Shown here piece by piece: positions 6,438 to 13,136 of a stretch of 20,180 nucleotides of DNA. The notes below the pieces were generated by a model. It worked only from the letters and a program-made list of their open reading frames with translations, searched no databases and was not told the DNA's origin. Source of the DNA: Pseudomonadota bacterium. Lineage in GTDB: Bacteria; Pseudomonadota; Gammaproteobacteria; Burkholderiales; SHXO01. Both the position numbers and the translations under genes were made by a program. The stretch lies in NCBI GenBank assembly GCA_023430065.1, contig JAEZCG010000231.1, positions 1-20,180 of the forward strand, given 5' to 3'. The stretch's first letter is position 1. Each line of letters begins with the position of its first letter.

Positions 6438-7510
6438 CGCGCGCCTCTCCCCAAGGTGAGCGGCCGTGGCCGGCCTGGCCATCCGATGGGCGTCCGCCGG
6501 TGGCGGATGCGGTAGCGGTGTCGGTGGTGGTTCCGGTGTACGACGAGGCCGACAACATCGAACTGCTCGTCGCGCGTATCGAGGCCGCCCTGGTCCCGAC
6601 CGGGCGCGCGTTCGAACTGATTTGCGTGGACGATGGCTCGCGCGACGCGACGCCCGCGCTGCTGTCGACGCTCGCCGCCGCGCGCCCCTGGCTGCGGCCC
6701 ATACACCTGATTCGCAACTACGGTCAGTCCGCCGCCCTGCAGGCGGGATTCGATGTCGCCCGAGGCGACACGGTGGTCACCCTCGACGGCGACCTGCAGA
6801 ACGATCCCGCCGATATCCCCCGGCTGCTCGACCTGCTCGACGCCGACGCGGCGATCGACGTCATTTCCGGCTGGCGCAAGGGCCGCAAGGACCAGGCGCT
6901 GTCCCGCCGATTGCCCTCGGCGATCGCCAACCGGATCGTCTCGCGGGTGACCGGCGTGCGCCTGCACGACTATGGCTGCGCGCTCAAGGTGTATCGGGCC
7001 GACGTCGTGCGCGACCTGCGTTTGTACGGGGAACTGCATCGCTTCATCCCCGCACTGGCCGCGGACGTCGGGGCGCGCATCGTCGAGGTCCCCGTGCAGC
7101 ATCATCCGCGCACGCGCGGCCGCTCGAAGTACGGGCTCGACCGCACGCTGCGCGTCGTGCTCGATCTGCTGTGGATACGCTTCCTCATGCGCTTCCTGCA
7201 CCGCCCGCTGCAGGCATTCGGCGGCATCGGCATGATTCTGCTCGGCGCGGGCGGCGTGGCGCTGACCTACCTCGCCGTGGGCAAGCTCGTGTTCGGCCAC
7301 GCGATCGGCGGGCGGCCACTGCTTCTGCTGGGCGTGATGCTGGTGCTGATGGGGGTGCAGCTCATTGCCACCGGCGTGCTCGGTGAACTGCTCACCCGCA
7401 TCTATCACGAGCCGCAGGGCCGCCCGCACTACCGTGTCCGCCCCCCGTTGGCCGCTGCCGCCCAGCCAGACCAGCGGGATACGGTGCGCGATGCCGGCGC
7501 TGATCGGTGA
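6434..7510 (+). CDS. GT2 glycosyltransferase, polyisoprenyl-phosphate type (ArnC/GtrB/DPM1-like)
   Basis: This 358-residue protein has an N-terminal GT-A domain and two C-terminal membrane helices (about 257-285 and 293-320). Visible signatures are SVVVPVYDEADNI (30-42), VDDGS (65-69), RNYGQSAALQAG (94-105), the metal-binding DGDLQNDP (118-125), GWRKGRKD (146-153) and GRSKYG (229-234). All are typical of enzymes that move a sugar from a nucleotide donor to undecaprenyl- or other polyprenyl-phosphate at the cytoplasmic membrane face. Such lipid-linked sugars are then used by a periplasmic transferase to decorate lipid A, core or O-antigen; that partner is not in this window. ATG 6434 overlaps the acyltransferase stop as ATGA; the frame is open 27 codons further upstream, inside the acyltransferase, and that part is rejected. 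The sugar is unknown. Confidence 0.9.
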   Translation: MTRASPQGERPWPAWPSDGRPPVADAVAVSVVVPVYDEADNIELLVARIEAALVPTGRAFELICVDDGSRDATPALLSTLAAARPWLRPIHLIRNYGQSAALQAGFDVARGDTVVTLDGDLQNDPADIPRLLDLLDADAAIDVISGWRKGRKDQALSRRLPSAIANRIVSRVTGVRLHDYGCALKVYRADVVRDLRLYGELHRFIPALAADVGARIVEVPVQHHPRTRGRSKYGLDRTLRVVLDLLWIRFLMRFLHRPLQAFGGIGMILLGAGGVALTYLAVGKLVFGHAIGGRPLLLLGVMLVLMGVQLIATGVLGELLTRIYHEPQGRPHYRVRPPLAAAAQPDQRDTVRDAGADR

Positions 7511-7538
7511 GGCCGGTGCACCGCGCCGCATCCTGCGT

Positions 7539-8999
7539 TCAGGCCATGCGGGACATCGCCGGCTCCCCTGCGCAGTCGGCCAAGCGCGTGACGAGGTCCC
7601 CCACGCGTGCCAGCGCGAGTTCGAGTCGCGACGACCACGGGTGCCCGCAGTTGAGCCGAACGAAGTTCGCATAGCGCCCGCTGGACGTGAACATCGGCCC
7701 GGGCGCGAGTGCGATGTCCTGCTCGCGCGCCGCACGGAACAGGGCCACCGCGTCGACCGCCTCGGGCAACTCCACCCATAGCACGAAGCCGCCCTGCGGG
7801 GCGGTGATCCGGCAGCCCGCAGGAAAGTGCTCGACCACGGCATCAGCGGTGCGCCGGACCTGCTGCGCGAAGGCCGCGCGCAACTTGCGCAAGTGATGAT
7901 CGTAGCCGCCGTTGCCGATGAATGCCGCGATTGCCACCTGCGGCAGTTCGGGGGTGGTGATGGAGGTCATGAACTTGAGCATCTCCACGCGTTCGCGGAA
8001 GCGCCCAGGCGCGATCCAGCCGATGCGCAAGCCCGGGGCGAGGTTCTTGGTGAAGGAGCCGCACAGCAGCACGTTGCCGCTGCGGTCCCAGGCCTTGGCC
8101 ACGAACGGCCGCGCGTCACCGAAGTACAACTCGCCGTAGATGTCGTCCTCGATCAGCGGAATGCCGCGCTGCTCCAGCATGCGCACGACGCTTTCCTTCT
8201 TCGCATCCGGCATCAGGCTGCCCAGCGGATTGCTGAAGTTCGGGATCAGCATCACTGCCTTGACCTGCCCGGGCACGCGCGTGGCCAGATCGAGCGCCTC
8301 GAGCGAGATCCCGTCGCGCGGATGGGTGGGGATCTCCAGCGCCCGCATCCCCAGGTTCTCGATCAACTGGAGCAACGTGAAGTAGGTCGGCGATTCGATG
8401 GCGATCGTATCGCCCGGTCCCGCAACGGCGCGCAGCGCCAGATTGAGCGCCTCGGTGCAACCGTTGGTGACGACGATCTCCTCGGGCGTCAGGCTGCAGC
8501 CGAACTCGACGCCGCGGCGTGCGATGGCGGCGCACAGCGCCGGATGGCCCATGGACATGCCGTAGTGCGAGATCAGGCCGGGACGACGGCGCGCCGCCCC
8601 GGCGATCAGCCGCGCCATCCGCTCACCGGGATACAGGGCGTCGGACGGCGTGGCACAGCCGAGCGGAGCCACGTCCGGTCGCTCGGAACAGGCGAGATAC
8701 TCCATCACCAAGCCGCTGATGCCGACGAAGGCCGGTTTGCTGGGCGGAGAGGACAGCGCCGGCTCGGCCATGCGGCGTTGGGCGAGCACGAAGTAGCCGG
8801 ATTTCGGGCGTGCCTCGATCAGTCGCTGATTCTCGAGCCAGCGGTAGGCCTGCATCGCGGTGGAAATGCTGACCTGATGCTGCGTCGACAGTTGGCGCAC
8901 CGATGGCAGCCGATCACCGGCCTTCAGGCTGCCGGCCTGGATCGCCTCGGCGAGTCTGCCGGCAAGCTCCTGGTAGAGATGGGGAAAGCGTGCGTTCAC
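7539..8999 (-). CDS. MocR-type transcription regulator (GntR HTH fused to aminotransferase-like domain)
   Basis: This 486-residue protein has an N-terminal GntR-type winged helix (about 1-72, with AGDRLPSVRQLS and SISTAMQAYRWLE) and a C-terminal fold-type I aminotransferase-like domain. PLP-binding features are present: SNPLG near 256-260, EDDIYGEL (284-291) and Lys318 in GSFTKNLAPGLRIGW, the expected Schiff-base lysine. MocR proteins bind PLP or its adducts and act on DNA, mostly controlling vitamin B6, amino-acid or taurine-type pathways; a pure aminotransferase role is less likely with the HTH. The start is GTG 8999, preceded by AGGA at about 9-nt spacing. The open frame upstream lacks ATG or GTG nearby and reads as non-coding. 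It is divergent from the DUF2917-egtD pair, with an inverted repeat between them, so those genes and its own promoter are the likely targets. Its real ligand is unknown. Confidence 0.92.
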   Translation of the reverse strand: MNARFPHLYQELAGRLAEAIQAGSLKAGDRLPSVRQLSTQHQVSISTAMQAYRWLENQRLIEARPKSGYFVLAQRRMAEPALSSPPSKPAFVGISGLVMEYLACSERPDVAPLGCATPSDALYPGERMARLIAGAARRRPGLISHYGMSMGHPALCAAIARRGVEFGCSLTPEEIVVTNGCTEALNLALRAVAGPGDTIAIESPTYFTLLQLIENLGMRALEIPTHPRDGISLEALDLATRVPGQVKAVMLIPNFSNPLGSLMPDAKKESVVRMLEQRGIPLIEDDIYGELYFGDARPFVAKAWDRSGNVLLCGSFTKNLAPGLRIGWIAPGRFRERVEMLKFMTSITTPELPQVAIAAFIGNGGYDHHLRKLRAAFAQQVRRTADAVVEHFPAGCRITAPQGGFVLWVELPEAVDAVALFRAAREQDIALAPGPMFTSSGRYANFVRLNCGHPWSSRLELALARVGDLVTRLADCAGEPAMSRMA

Positions 9000-9062
9000 G
9001 ATGAGCGATCCTGGGTGAGGCAGCCCGATGACGCCAGGCACAATGCCGATGCACCTCGACCA

Positions 9063-9091
9063 TAACAGATCCGGCTGACGGACATCTGTTA
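9063..9091. promoter_or_regulatory. perfect inverted repeat in the MocR/DUF2917 divergent region, probable operator
   Basis: TAACAGAT (9063-9070) and ATCTGTTA (9084-9091) are exact reverse complements separated by 13 bases. That puts the half-site centres 21 bases apart, about two helical turns, as suits a dimeric regulator. The repeat lies 64-92 bases upstream of the regulator GTG and 83-111 bases upstream of the DUF2917 ATG. AT-rich half-sites stand out in this GC-rich gap. The regulator encoded next to it is the obvious candidate to bind. Confidence 0.6.
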
Positions 9092-9140
9092 CGGTGCAAG
9101 TTCCATTCTTCTGCGTCTGTTGTGCTCGCCAGGTGCGCTC

Positions 9141-9146
9141 TAGGAT
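9141..9146 (+). promoter_or_regulatory. putative -10 box for the DUF2917-egtD unit
   Basis: TAGGAT lies 28 bases before the DUF2917 ATG and would give a start near 9153 with a leader that includes the GGGGAGA ribosome site. A poor -35 candidate, TTGTGC (9120-9125), is only 15 bases away. With this start, the inverted repeat sits near -62 to -90, a position suited to activation. Confidence 0.3.
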
Positions 9147-9173
9147 CTTTCCGAACACCGGGGAGATCGGGCT

Positions 9174-9455
9174 ATGCTTACGCTGCAGAAGGGACGCCCC
9201 CTGCGCATCCGGGCGGGGTCGAGGGTGCGCTGCCTGTCGGGGGCCGTATGGATCACGCAAGGGGGTGACCCGTGCGATCATTTCGTCTCCGCCGGCGCCG
9301 CGGTGTGCCTGCAACCCGTCGGGATGGCGCTGGCCGAGGCATGGGAAGGCGACGCGATCCTGTCCATCGACCCGATGCGCCGCGCCCCACGCTGGTGGAC
9401 GCGCATGCGTGGACTGCTATTCGGGAACGGCACCTGCTCCCCGGCGCCCGAGTGA
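9174..9455 (+). CDS. DUF2917 domain protein
   Basis: This small 93-residue protein contains a short beta-rich domain with RPLRIRAGSRVRCLSGAVWI (8-27) and WITQGGDPCDHFVSAG (26-41), which match the DUF2917 pattern I know from betaproteobacteria. No function is established. There is no signal peptide or membrane segment; the C-terminus is basic (PRWWTRMRG) and then proline- and cysteine-containing. The ATG at 9174 is supported by GGAG nine bases upstream. It lies divergent from the MocR gene and only a few tens of bases before the methyltransferase gene, so it is probably co-transcribed with that gene and controlled by the MocR protein. That link is inferred from position. Confidence 0.85.
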   Translation: MLTLQKGRPLRIRAGSRVRCLSGAVWITQGGDPCDHFVSAGAAVCLQPVGMALAEAWEGDAILSIDPMRRAPRWWTRMRGLLFGNGTCSPAPE

Positions 9456-9489
9456 ACCACTAAGGCACTTCGAGGTGCCCCTTGCTCTC

Positions 9490-10464
9490 ATGACTGGTGT
9501 GCTGGCGCCCGAGGCGCCCAATCTCAAGCTGCTCTCGCTGCCCGGGTCCGATACGGGCATCGCCGCAGAGGTGCTGGCCGGGCTGAGCGCCGTCCCCAAA
9601 CGCCTGCCGCCCAAACTGTTCTACGACGCCACCGGCGCCCGCCTGTTTCAGGCGATCTGCGCTACGCAGGCCTACTATCCGACCCGGCTGGAGACCGAAA
9701 TCCTCGGCCGTTGCGCGGCTGACCTGGCCCGCGCACTTGGTCCCGGCACAACCGTGATCGAGCCGGGTGCCGGGGAGATGCGCAAGATCCGGATCCTGCT
9801 TCCGGCAGTGGCGCCCCGTGCTTACTTCGCAGTGGACGTATCCGAAAGCCAGTTGTTCGACGAGGCAGGGTGCCTGGCGGAAGAATATCCGCAGCTGATG
9901 GTCACGGCGCTGGCCGGCGATTTCGCCGATCCGCGGGTGCAGAGGCAGCTGGCGGCGGCATCGGCACCGCGCGTCCTGTTCTTTCCCGGTTCCACGCTGG
10001 GGAACTTCGAGCCTGGCGCGGCGTGCGACTTCCTGCGCGCGATGCGTGCGCTGACCGAACCGTCCGGGGCGAGCCTCATCGGCATCGACCTGGTCAAGTC
10101 GCGCACCGTCCTGGAACGGGCCTACGACGATCCCGAGGGCATCACCGCGCGCTTCAACCTGAACCTGCTGGTGCGCATCAACCGGGAACTGGGCGCCGAC
10201 TTCGACGTATCGGCATTCACCCACCGTGCCTTCTACGATGCGCGGCAGCAGCGCGTCGAAATGCACCTGGTGAGCGCGCGCGCGCAGCGCGTGCAGGTCT
10301 GCGGGCGCACCATCCCGTTCGCGGCCGGCGAGACGATCCATACGGAGAACTCCTACAAGTACCGGCCGGCGCAGTTCGAGTCACTGGCATGCGAAGCGGG
10401 GTTCCGGGAGGCATGCCGGTGGAGCGACCCACTCGAGCACTTCGCCGTCTTCCTGTTGCGCTGA
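9490..10464 (+). CDS. egtD: EgtD-like L-histidine N-alpha-methyltransferase
   Basis: EgtD enzymes trimethylate the alpha-amino group of histidine with SAM to form hercynine, the first step of ergothioneine synthesis. This 324-residue protein has the whole domain: LPPKLFYDATGARLF (39-53), the SAM motif VIEPGAGEMRKI (89-100), GSTLGNF (167-173, with the Asn expected in the histidine site), YDDPEGITARFNLNLL (212-227) and HTENSYKY (284-291), where Glu286 and Ser288 match the Glu and Ser that bind the substrate amino group in known EgtD. No EgtB (sulfoxide synthase) or EgtE lies in this window, so the product may be hercynine, or the partner genes are elsewhere. A GTG at 9475 with AAGG nine bases upstream has the better ribosome site and would add five residues; ATG 9490 is the conservative choice. 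Confidence 0.85.
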   Translation: MTGVLAPEAPNLKLLSLPGSDTGIAAEVLAGLSAVPKRLPPKLFYDATGARLFQAICATQAYYPTRLETEILGRCAADLARALGPGTTVIEPGAGEMRKIRILLPAVAPRAYFAVDVSESQLFDEAGCLAEEYPQLMVTALAGDFADPRVQRQLAAASAPRVLFFPGSTLGNFEPGAACDFLRAMRALTEPSGASLIGIDLVKSRTVLERAYDDPEGITARFNLNLLVRINRELGADFDVSAFTHRAFYDARQQRVEMHLVSARAQRVQVCGRTIPFAAGETIHTENSYKYRPAQFESLACEAGFREACRWSDPLEHFAVFLLR

Positions 10465-10489
10465 ACGCCCGGCGCGCGGCATCGGGCGC

Positions 10490-10495
10490 TAGAAT
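10490..10495 (+). promoter_or_regulatory. putative -10 box of the periplasmic binding protein gene
   Basis: TAGAAT lies 26 bases after the egtD stop. It predicts a start near 10502 and an untranslated leader of about 98 nt that contains two small GC hairpins, including CCGCG/CGCGG shortly before the ribosome site. No -35 match is visible, so confidence is limited. Confidence 0.35.
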
Positions 10496-10599
10496 GCAGA
10501 CCGTGCATGGGGCCATCGCGAAGTAAACGCGCGGCCGCGTCGCATCGTTGTTGCATGAGCCGATCCGCGCTACCGCGGTCGATAACAGGAGGAGAGAGT

Positions 10600-11838
10600 A
10601 TGTCGAGAATGCATCTGGTTGCCGCCGCGCTGGCGCTGACGGTCGGTGCCGCGCACGCCCAGACCATCAAGATCGGCTTCATCGACCCGCTGTCCGGGCC
10701 ATTCGCCAATGTGGGCGAACAGGGCCTGCGCGGCTTCCAGCTGGTGGTCGACGAGATCAATGCGCGCGGGGGAGTGAACGGCCAGAAGTTCGAGCTGGTC
10801 GCGCTGGACAGCAAGGCCAACCCGCAGGAGGCGCTCAACGGACTCAAGCAGCTCACCGACCAGGGCGTGCGCTACGTCTTGCAGGGCAACTCCTCGGCGG
10901 TGGCGGCAGCGCTCTCCGACGGCGTGGCCAAACATAACCAGCGCAACCCGAAGAGCACCATTCTCTTCCTCAACTATGCCGCGGTCGATCCTGCGCTGAC
11001 CAACGAACGCTGCAACTTCTGGCACTTCCGGTTCGACGCGGATGCCGACATGAAGATGCAGGCCCTCACCAACTACATGGCGCAGCAGAAGAAAATCCAG
11101 AAGGTGTACCTGATCAATCAGGACTACGCCTTCGGGCAGGCCGTGTCGAAGAGCGCCCGGGAGATGCTTGCGAAGAAGCGGCCCGACATCAAGATCGTCG
11201 GGGACGATCTGCACCCGCTGGGCAAGGTCAAGGACTTCGCGCCCTATATCGCGAAGATCAAGGCATCGGGTGCCGACTCGGTGGTGACGGGCAACTGGGG
11301 CGCCGATCTGTCGCTGCTGGTCAAGGCGGGCAAGGACGCCGGACTGGCGGTGGACTACTACACCTACTACGCCGGCATCGCCGGCGGCCCGACCGCAATC
11401 GGCGAAGCCGGTGCCGAGCACGTCAAGCAGGTCAGCCATTGGCACGCGAACGTCGGGGATGCCAAGTCGGACGGCCTCGTCCAGGCCTATCGCAAGCGCT
11501 ATTCGGACAGCAAGGACGACTTCGTGTGGTTGGCCTCGCACAACGCCATCGGGATGCTGGCCAAGGCGATCGAATCGGCCAAGTCGACCGATCCGCTCAA
11601 GGTCGCCCTGGCGCTGGAGGGCATGAAATTCGACACCTTCACGGGCGAGGTGACGATGCGCAAGGACAACCATCAGCTGTTGCAGCCGATGTTCATCTCC
11701 ACGTTCACCAAGGCAGGCAAGCCCGGCGCGAAGTTCGACCTGGAGCGCACGGGGCTGGGTTTCCGCACCGACGGGCGGATCGAGGCGAAGGACACGGCGA
11801 CCGACACGAGCTGCAAGATGCAGCGTCCCAAGATCTGA
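10600..11838 (+). CDS. branched-chain amino acid-type ABC transporter periplasmic binding protein (LivK-like)
   Basis: This 412-residue exported protein has a clear Sec signal peptide (about 1-21, cleavage after AHA) and a mature type I periplasmic-binding fold: TIKIGFIDPLSGPFANVGEQ directly after cleavage, VDEINARGGVNG near 49-60, the VYLINQDYAFGQ strand near 168-179 and DSVVTGNWGADLSLL. Cysteines in NERCNF and in the final SCKMQRPKI could form the disulfide common in this family. It would deliver a branched-chain or other small amino acid or amide to a HAAT-type ABC permease, but no permease or ATPase gene is adjacent, so it is an orphan receptor and its ligand is unknown. The ATG at 10600 is fixed by a perfect AGGAGG at 10587-10592 with 7-nt spacing; the longer open frame upstream is non-coding leader. 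Confidence 0.93.
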   Translation: MSRMHLVAAALALTVGAAHAQTIKIGFIDPLSGPFANVGEQGLRGFQLVVDEINARGGVNGQKFELVALDSKANPQEALNGLKQLTDQGVRYVLQGNSSAVAAALSDGVAKHNQRNPKSTILFLNYAAVDPALTNERCNFWHFRFDADADMKMQALTNYMAQQKKIQKVYLINQDYAFGQAVSKSAREMLAKKRPDIKIVGDDLHPLGKVKDFAPYIAKIKASGADSVVTGNWGADLSLLVKAGKDAGLAVDYYTYYAGIAGGPTAIGEAGAEHVKQVSHWHANVGDAKSDGLVQAYRKRYSDSKDDFVWLASHNAIGMLAKAIESAKSTDPLKVALALEGMKFDTFTGEVTMRKDNHQLLQPMFISTFTKAGKPGAKFDLERTGLGFRTDGRIEAKDTATDTSCKMQRPKI

Positions 11839-11856
11839 CCCGAGCCTGAAACGACA

Positions 11857-11877
11857 CCGGGCGGCAGCGCCGCCCGG
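11857..11877. terminator. strong GC hairpin between convergent genes
   Basis: CCGGGCGGC (11857-11865) pairs perfectly with GCCGCCCGG (11869-11877) around a 3-nt AGC loop, 18 bases after the binding-protein stop and 41 bases before the stop of the convergent cysteine-rich gene. There is no U-run on either strand, so it is an atypical intrinsic terminator. It could equally be a 3'-end stabiliser used in both directions. Confidence 0.45.
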
Positions 11878-11918
11878 GTCAGCATGGCTCCGCGTTCAGC
11901 CCGGCCGGGCCGCGTGGC

Positions 11919-12236
11919 CTACTCGATGCACTGGATAAAGTTGCAGACCCGCTCGCAGTCAGGCGAGAAGCCGCATTCGAACTGCCCGTAGTTCGCGGCG
12001 CCGTCGGCGCCGGTACCGCACTGCTCCTCGGCGGCGATCTTGTTCATCTTGGGCCGCCACTCGCACTGATGGCAGGCCGTCAGTCCGGGAAGTTCCAGCG
12101 TCTCCTGGCGTACCGTATGCGTCGCATTCGGGCGAGCCTCACGCAACGCGTCCAGGTTGGCGTCGCTGTCCGCTGCGCCCGCGCCAGCCGCGTGCATCAG
12201 TGCGAAGGCTGCCAAAGCAAAGACCGACTTCTTCAT
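11919..12236 (-). CDS. small secreted cysteine-rich protein of unknown function
   Basis: This 105-residue precursor has a Sec signal peptide (MKKSVFALAAFALMHAAGAGA, cleavage near 21-22). The mature part of about 83 residues holds seven cysteines: C55-x2-C58 (CHQC), C73, C88, C94, C98 and C103. The first third of the mature chain is charged and free of cysteine. I do not recognise a family. Disulfide folding or metal binding in the periplasm are both possible, and the odd number leaves one cysteine free or intermolecular. The CHQC is not followed by His, so it is not a c-type haem site. The ATG at 12236 is supported by GGAGGG four to five bases upstream, so the longer open frame is not used. 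A box close to the FNR/ANR consensus lies about 80 bases upstream, pointing to oxygen-responsive expression. Confidence 0.85.
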   Translation of the reverse strand: MKKSVFALAAFALMHAAGAGAADSDANLDALREARPNATHTVRQETLELPGLTACHQCEWRPKMNKIAAEEQCGTGADGAANYGQFECGFSPDCERVCNFIQCIE

Positions 12237-12307
12237 GTGCCCTCCGTGCGTCCGGTTGCGCACCATCCCTCATCCTGCCACTTTCCGGCGTTGCCGGTCC
12301 GTCCGCC

Positions 12308-12321
12308 TTGACTTGGATCAA
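12308..12321. promoter_or_regulatory. FNR/ANR/DNR-type box upstream of the cysteine-rich protein gene
   Basis: TTGACTTGGATCAA matches the TTGAT-N4-ATCAA consensus at 9 of 10 positions. Its centre is about 79 bases upstream of ATG 12236, and it overlaps the terC stop codon. A weak -10 candidate on the minus strand is CAGGAT (12277-12272), which would put the box near -50; the classic -41.5 spacing would need a start near 12273. CRP-family sites look alike, so the cognate factor is inferred. Confidence 0.55.
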
Positions 12322-13070
12322 GTGCGCTTGTCTGCCTCCGCCTCGCGGCCCGCGTGCGATGGCTCGCCGTCATGCTCGGCGAGTACGATCCCGGCCGGCT
12401 TGGGACGGCGGTTGCGCAGCTTGCCCGCCCCCAACACGCCGCCGATGATCACCAGGTAGACGACCCAGTTCACCCAGGGCATGTCGGCGATCCGGGTGGA
12501 GACGAGCGGTTCGTGCAGGATCATCTTGGCCGAGGTCCAGGCGAGCACGCCGGCGCCCAGGTACACGATGGCCGGGTAGCGGTCGACGAGCTTCAGGATG
12601 AGCGTGCTGCCCCAGACCATGATCGGGATGCTGATGAGCAGGCCGATCACCACCAGCAGCATGCTGCCGTGCGCCGCCCCGGCCACGCCCAGCACGTTGT
12701 CCAGGCCCATCACCGCGTCGGCGATGACGATGGTGCGGATCGCCGACCAGAACCCGGTGATCTTCGCGCCGCCCACGTGCTGTTCCTCGTGGTCGTCGCC
12801 GGCCAGCAGCTTGTAGGCGATCCAGACCAGCAGGAGGCCGCCGGCGAGCATCAGTCCGGGGATCTTCAGGAGTTGAACCACGATCAGCGTCATCGCCACA
12901 CGAATCGCGATGGCGCCGCCCGTGCCCCAGACGACCGCGCGCATCTGCAGGTGCTGCGGCAGCTTGCGTGCGGCCAATGCGATCACGATGGCGTTGTCGC
13001 CGGCGAGGACCAGGTCGATGACGATGATGGCCAGCAGAGCCGAGAAAAACTGGGGCGAGAAGAGTTCCAT
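12318..13070 (-). CDS. TerC-family integral membrane protein (YjbE-type)
   Basis: This 250-residue protein has about seven hydrophobic helices and the duplicated TerC signature: IDLVLAGDNAIVIALA (18-33, with Asp19, Asp25 and Asn26) and IADAVMGLDNVLGVAGAAHG (116-135, with Asp118, Asp124 and Asn125). The linker with DDHEEQH (92-98) is acidic and histidine-rich, and the C-terminal tail from about 223 is hydrophilic. TerC/Alx/YceF proteins are linked to manganese efflux, metal homeostasis and metalation of exported enzymes. Which ion this one handles is not shown by the sequence. The ATG at 13070 has no clear Shine-Dalgarno. It starts 66 bases after spoT on the same strand, so read-through from the spoT unit is likely. 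The yybP-ykoY manganese riboswitch often found before terC genes is not visible in this gap. Confidence 0.92.
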   Translation of the reverse strand: MELFSPQFFSALLAIIVIDLVLAGDNAIVIALAARKLPQHLQMRAVVWGTGGAIAIRVAMTLIVVQLLKIPGLMLAGGLLLVWIAYKLLAGDDHEEQHVGGAKITGFWSAIRTIVIADAVMGLDNVLGVAGAAHGSMLLVVIGLLISIPIMVWGSTLILKLVDRYPAIVYLGAGVLAWTSAKMILHEPLVSTRIADMPWVNWVVYLVIIGGVLGAGKLRNRRPKPAGIVLAEHDGEPSHAGREAEADKRT

Positions 13071-13136
13071 GGTCAGGGAGGCGGTGCGCGCAAGGTGCCG
13101 GGACCGGTGTCCAGCAAGTGCCGTGTCGCCTTGGGG

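Noticed and set aside
7514..7523. A 10-bp perfect palindrome CGGTGCACCG between the convergent GT2 and MocR genes
   Set aside because: It has no loop to form a hairpin and no U-run, and a palindrome of this size is unremarkable in GC-rich DNA.
10494..10526. A ten-codon mini-ORF before the binding-protein gene that could be a leader peptide
   Set aside because: Its ATG overlaps the TAGAAT box and would lie upstream of the predicted transcription start; no codon enrichment or attenuator structure was seen.
12285..12297. A small CCGGC/GCCGG hairpin between terC and the cysteine-rich gene as a terminator
   Set aside because: The stem is only 5 bp with no U-run; it is too weak to call a terminator.
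13071..13136. Possible yybP-ykoY manganese riboswitch before terC
   Set aside because: The gap is only 66 nt and lacks the conserved internal-loop sequences of that riboswitch as far as I can see.
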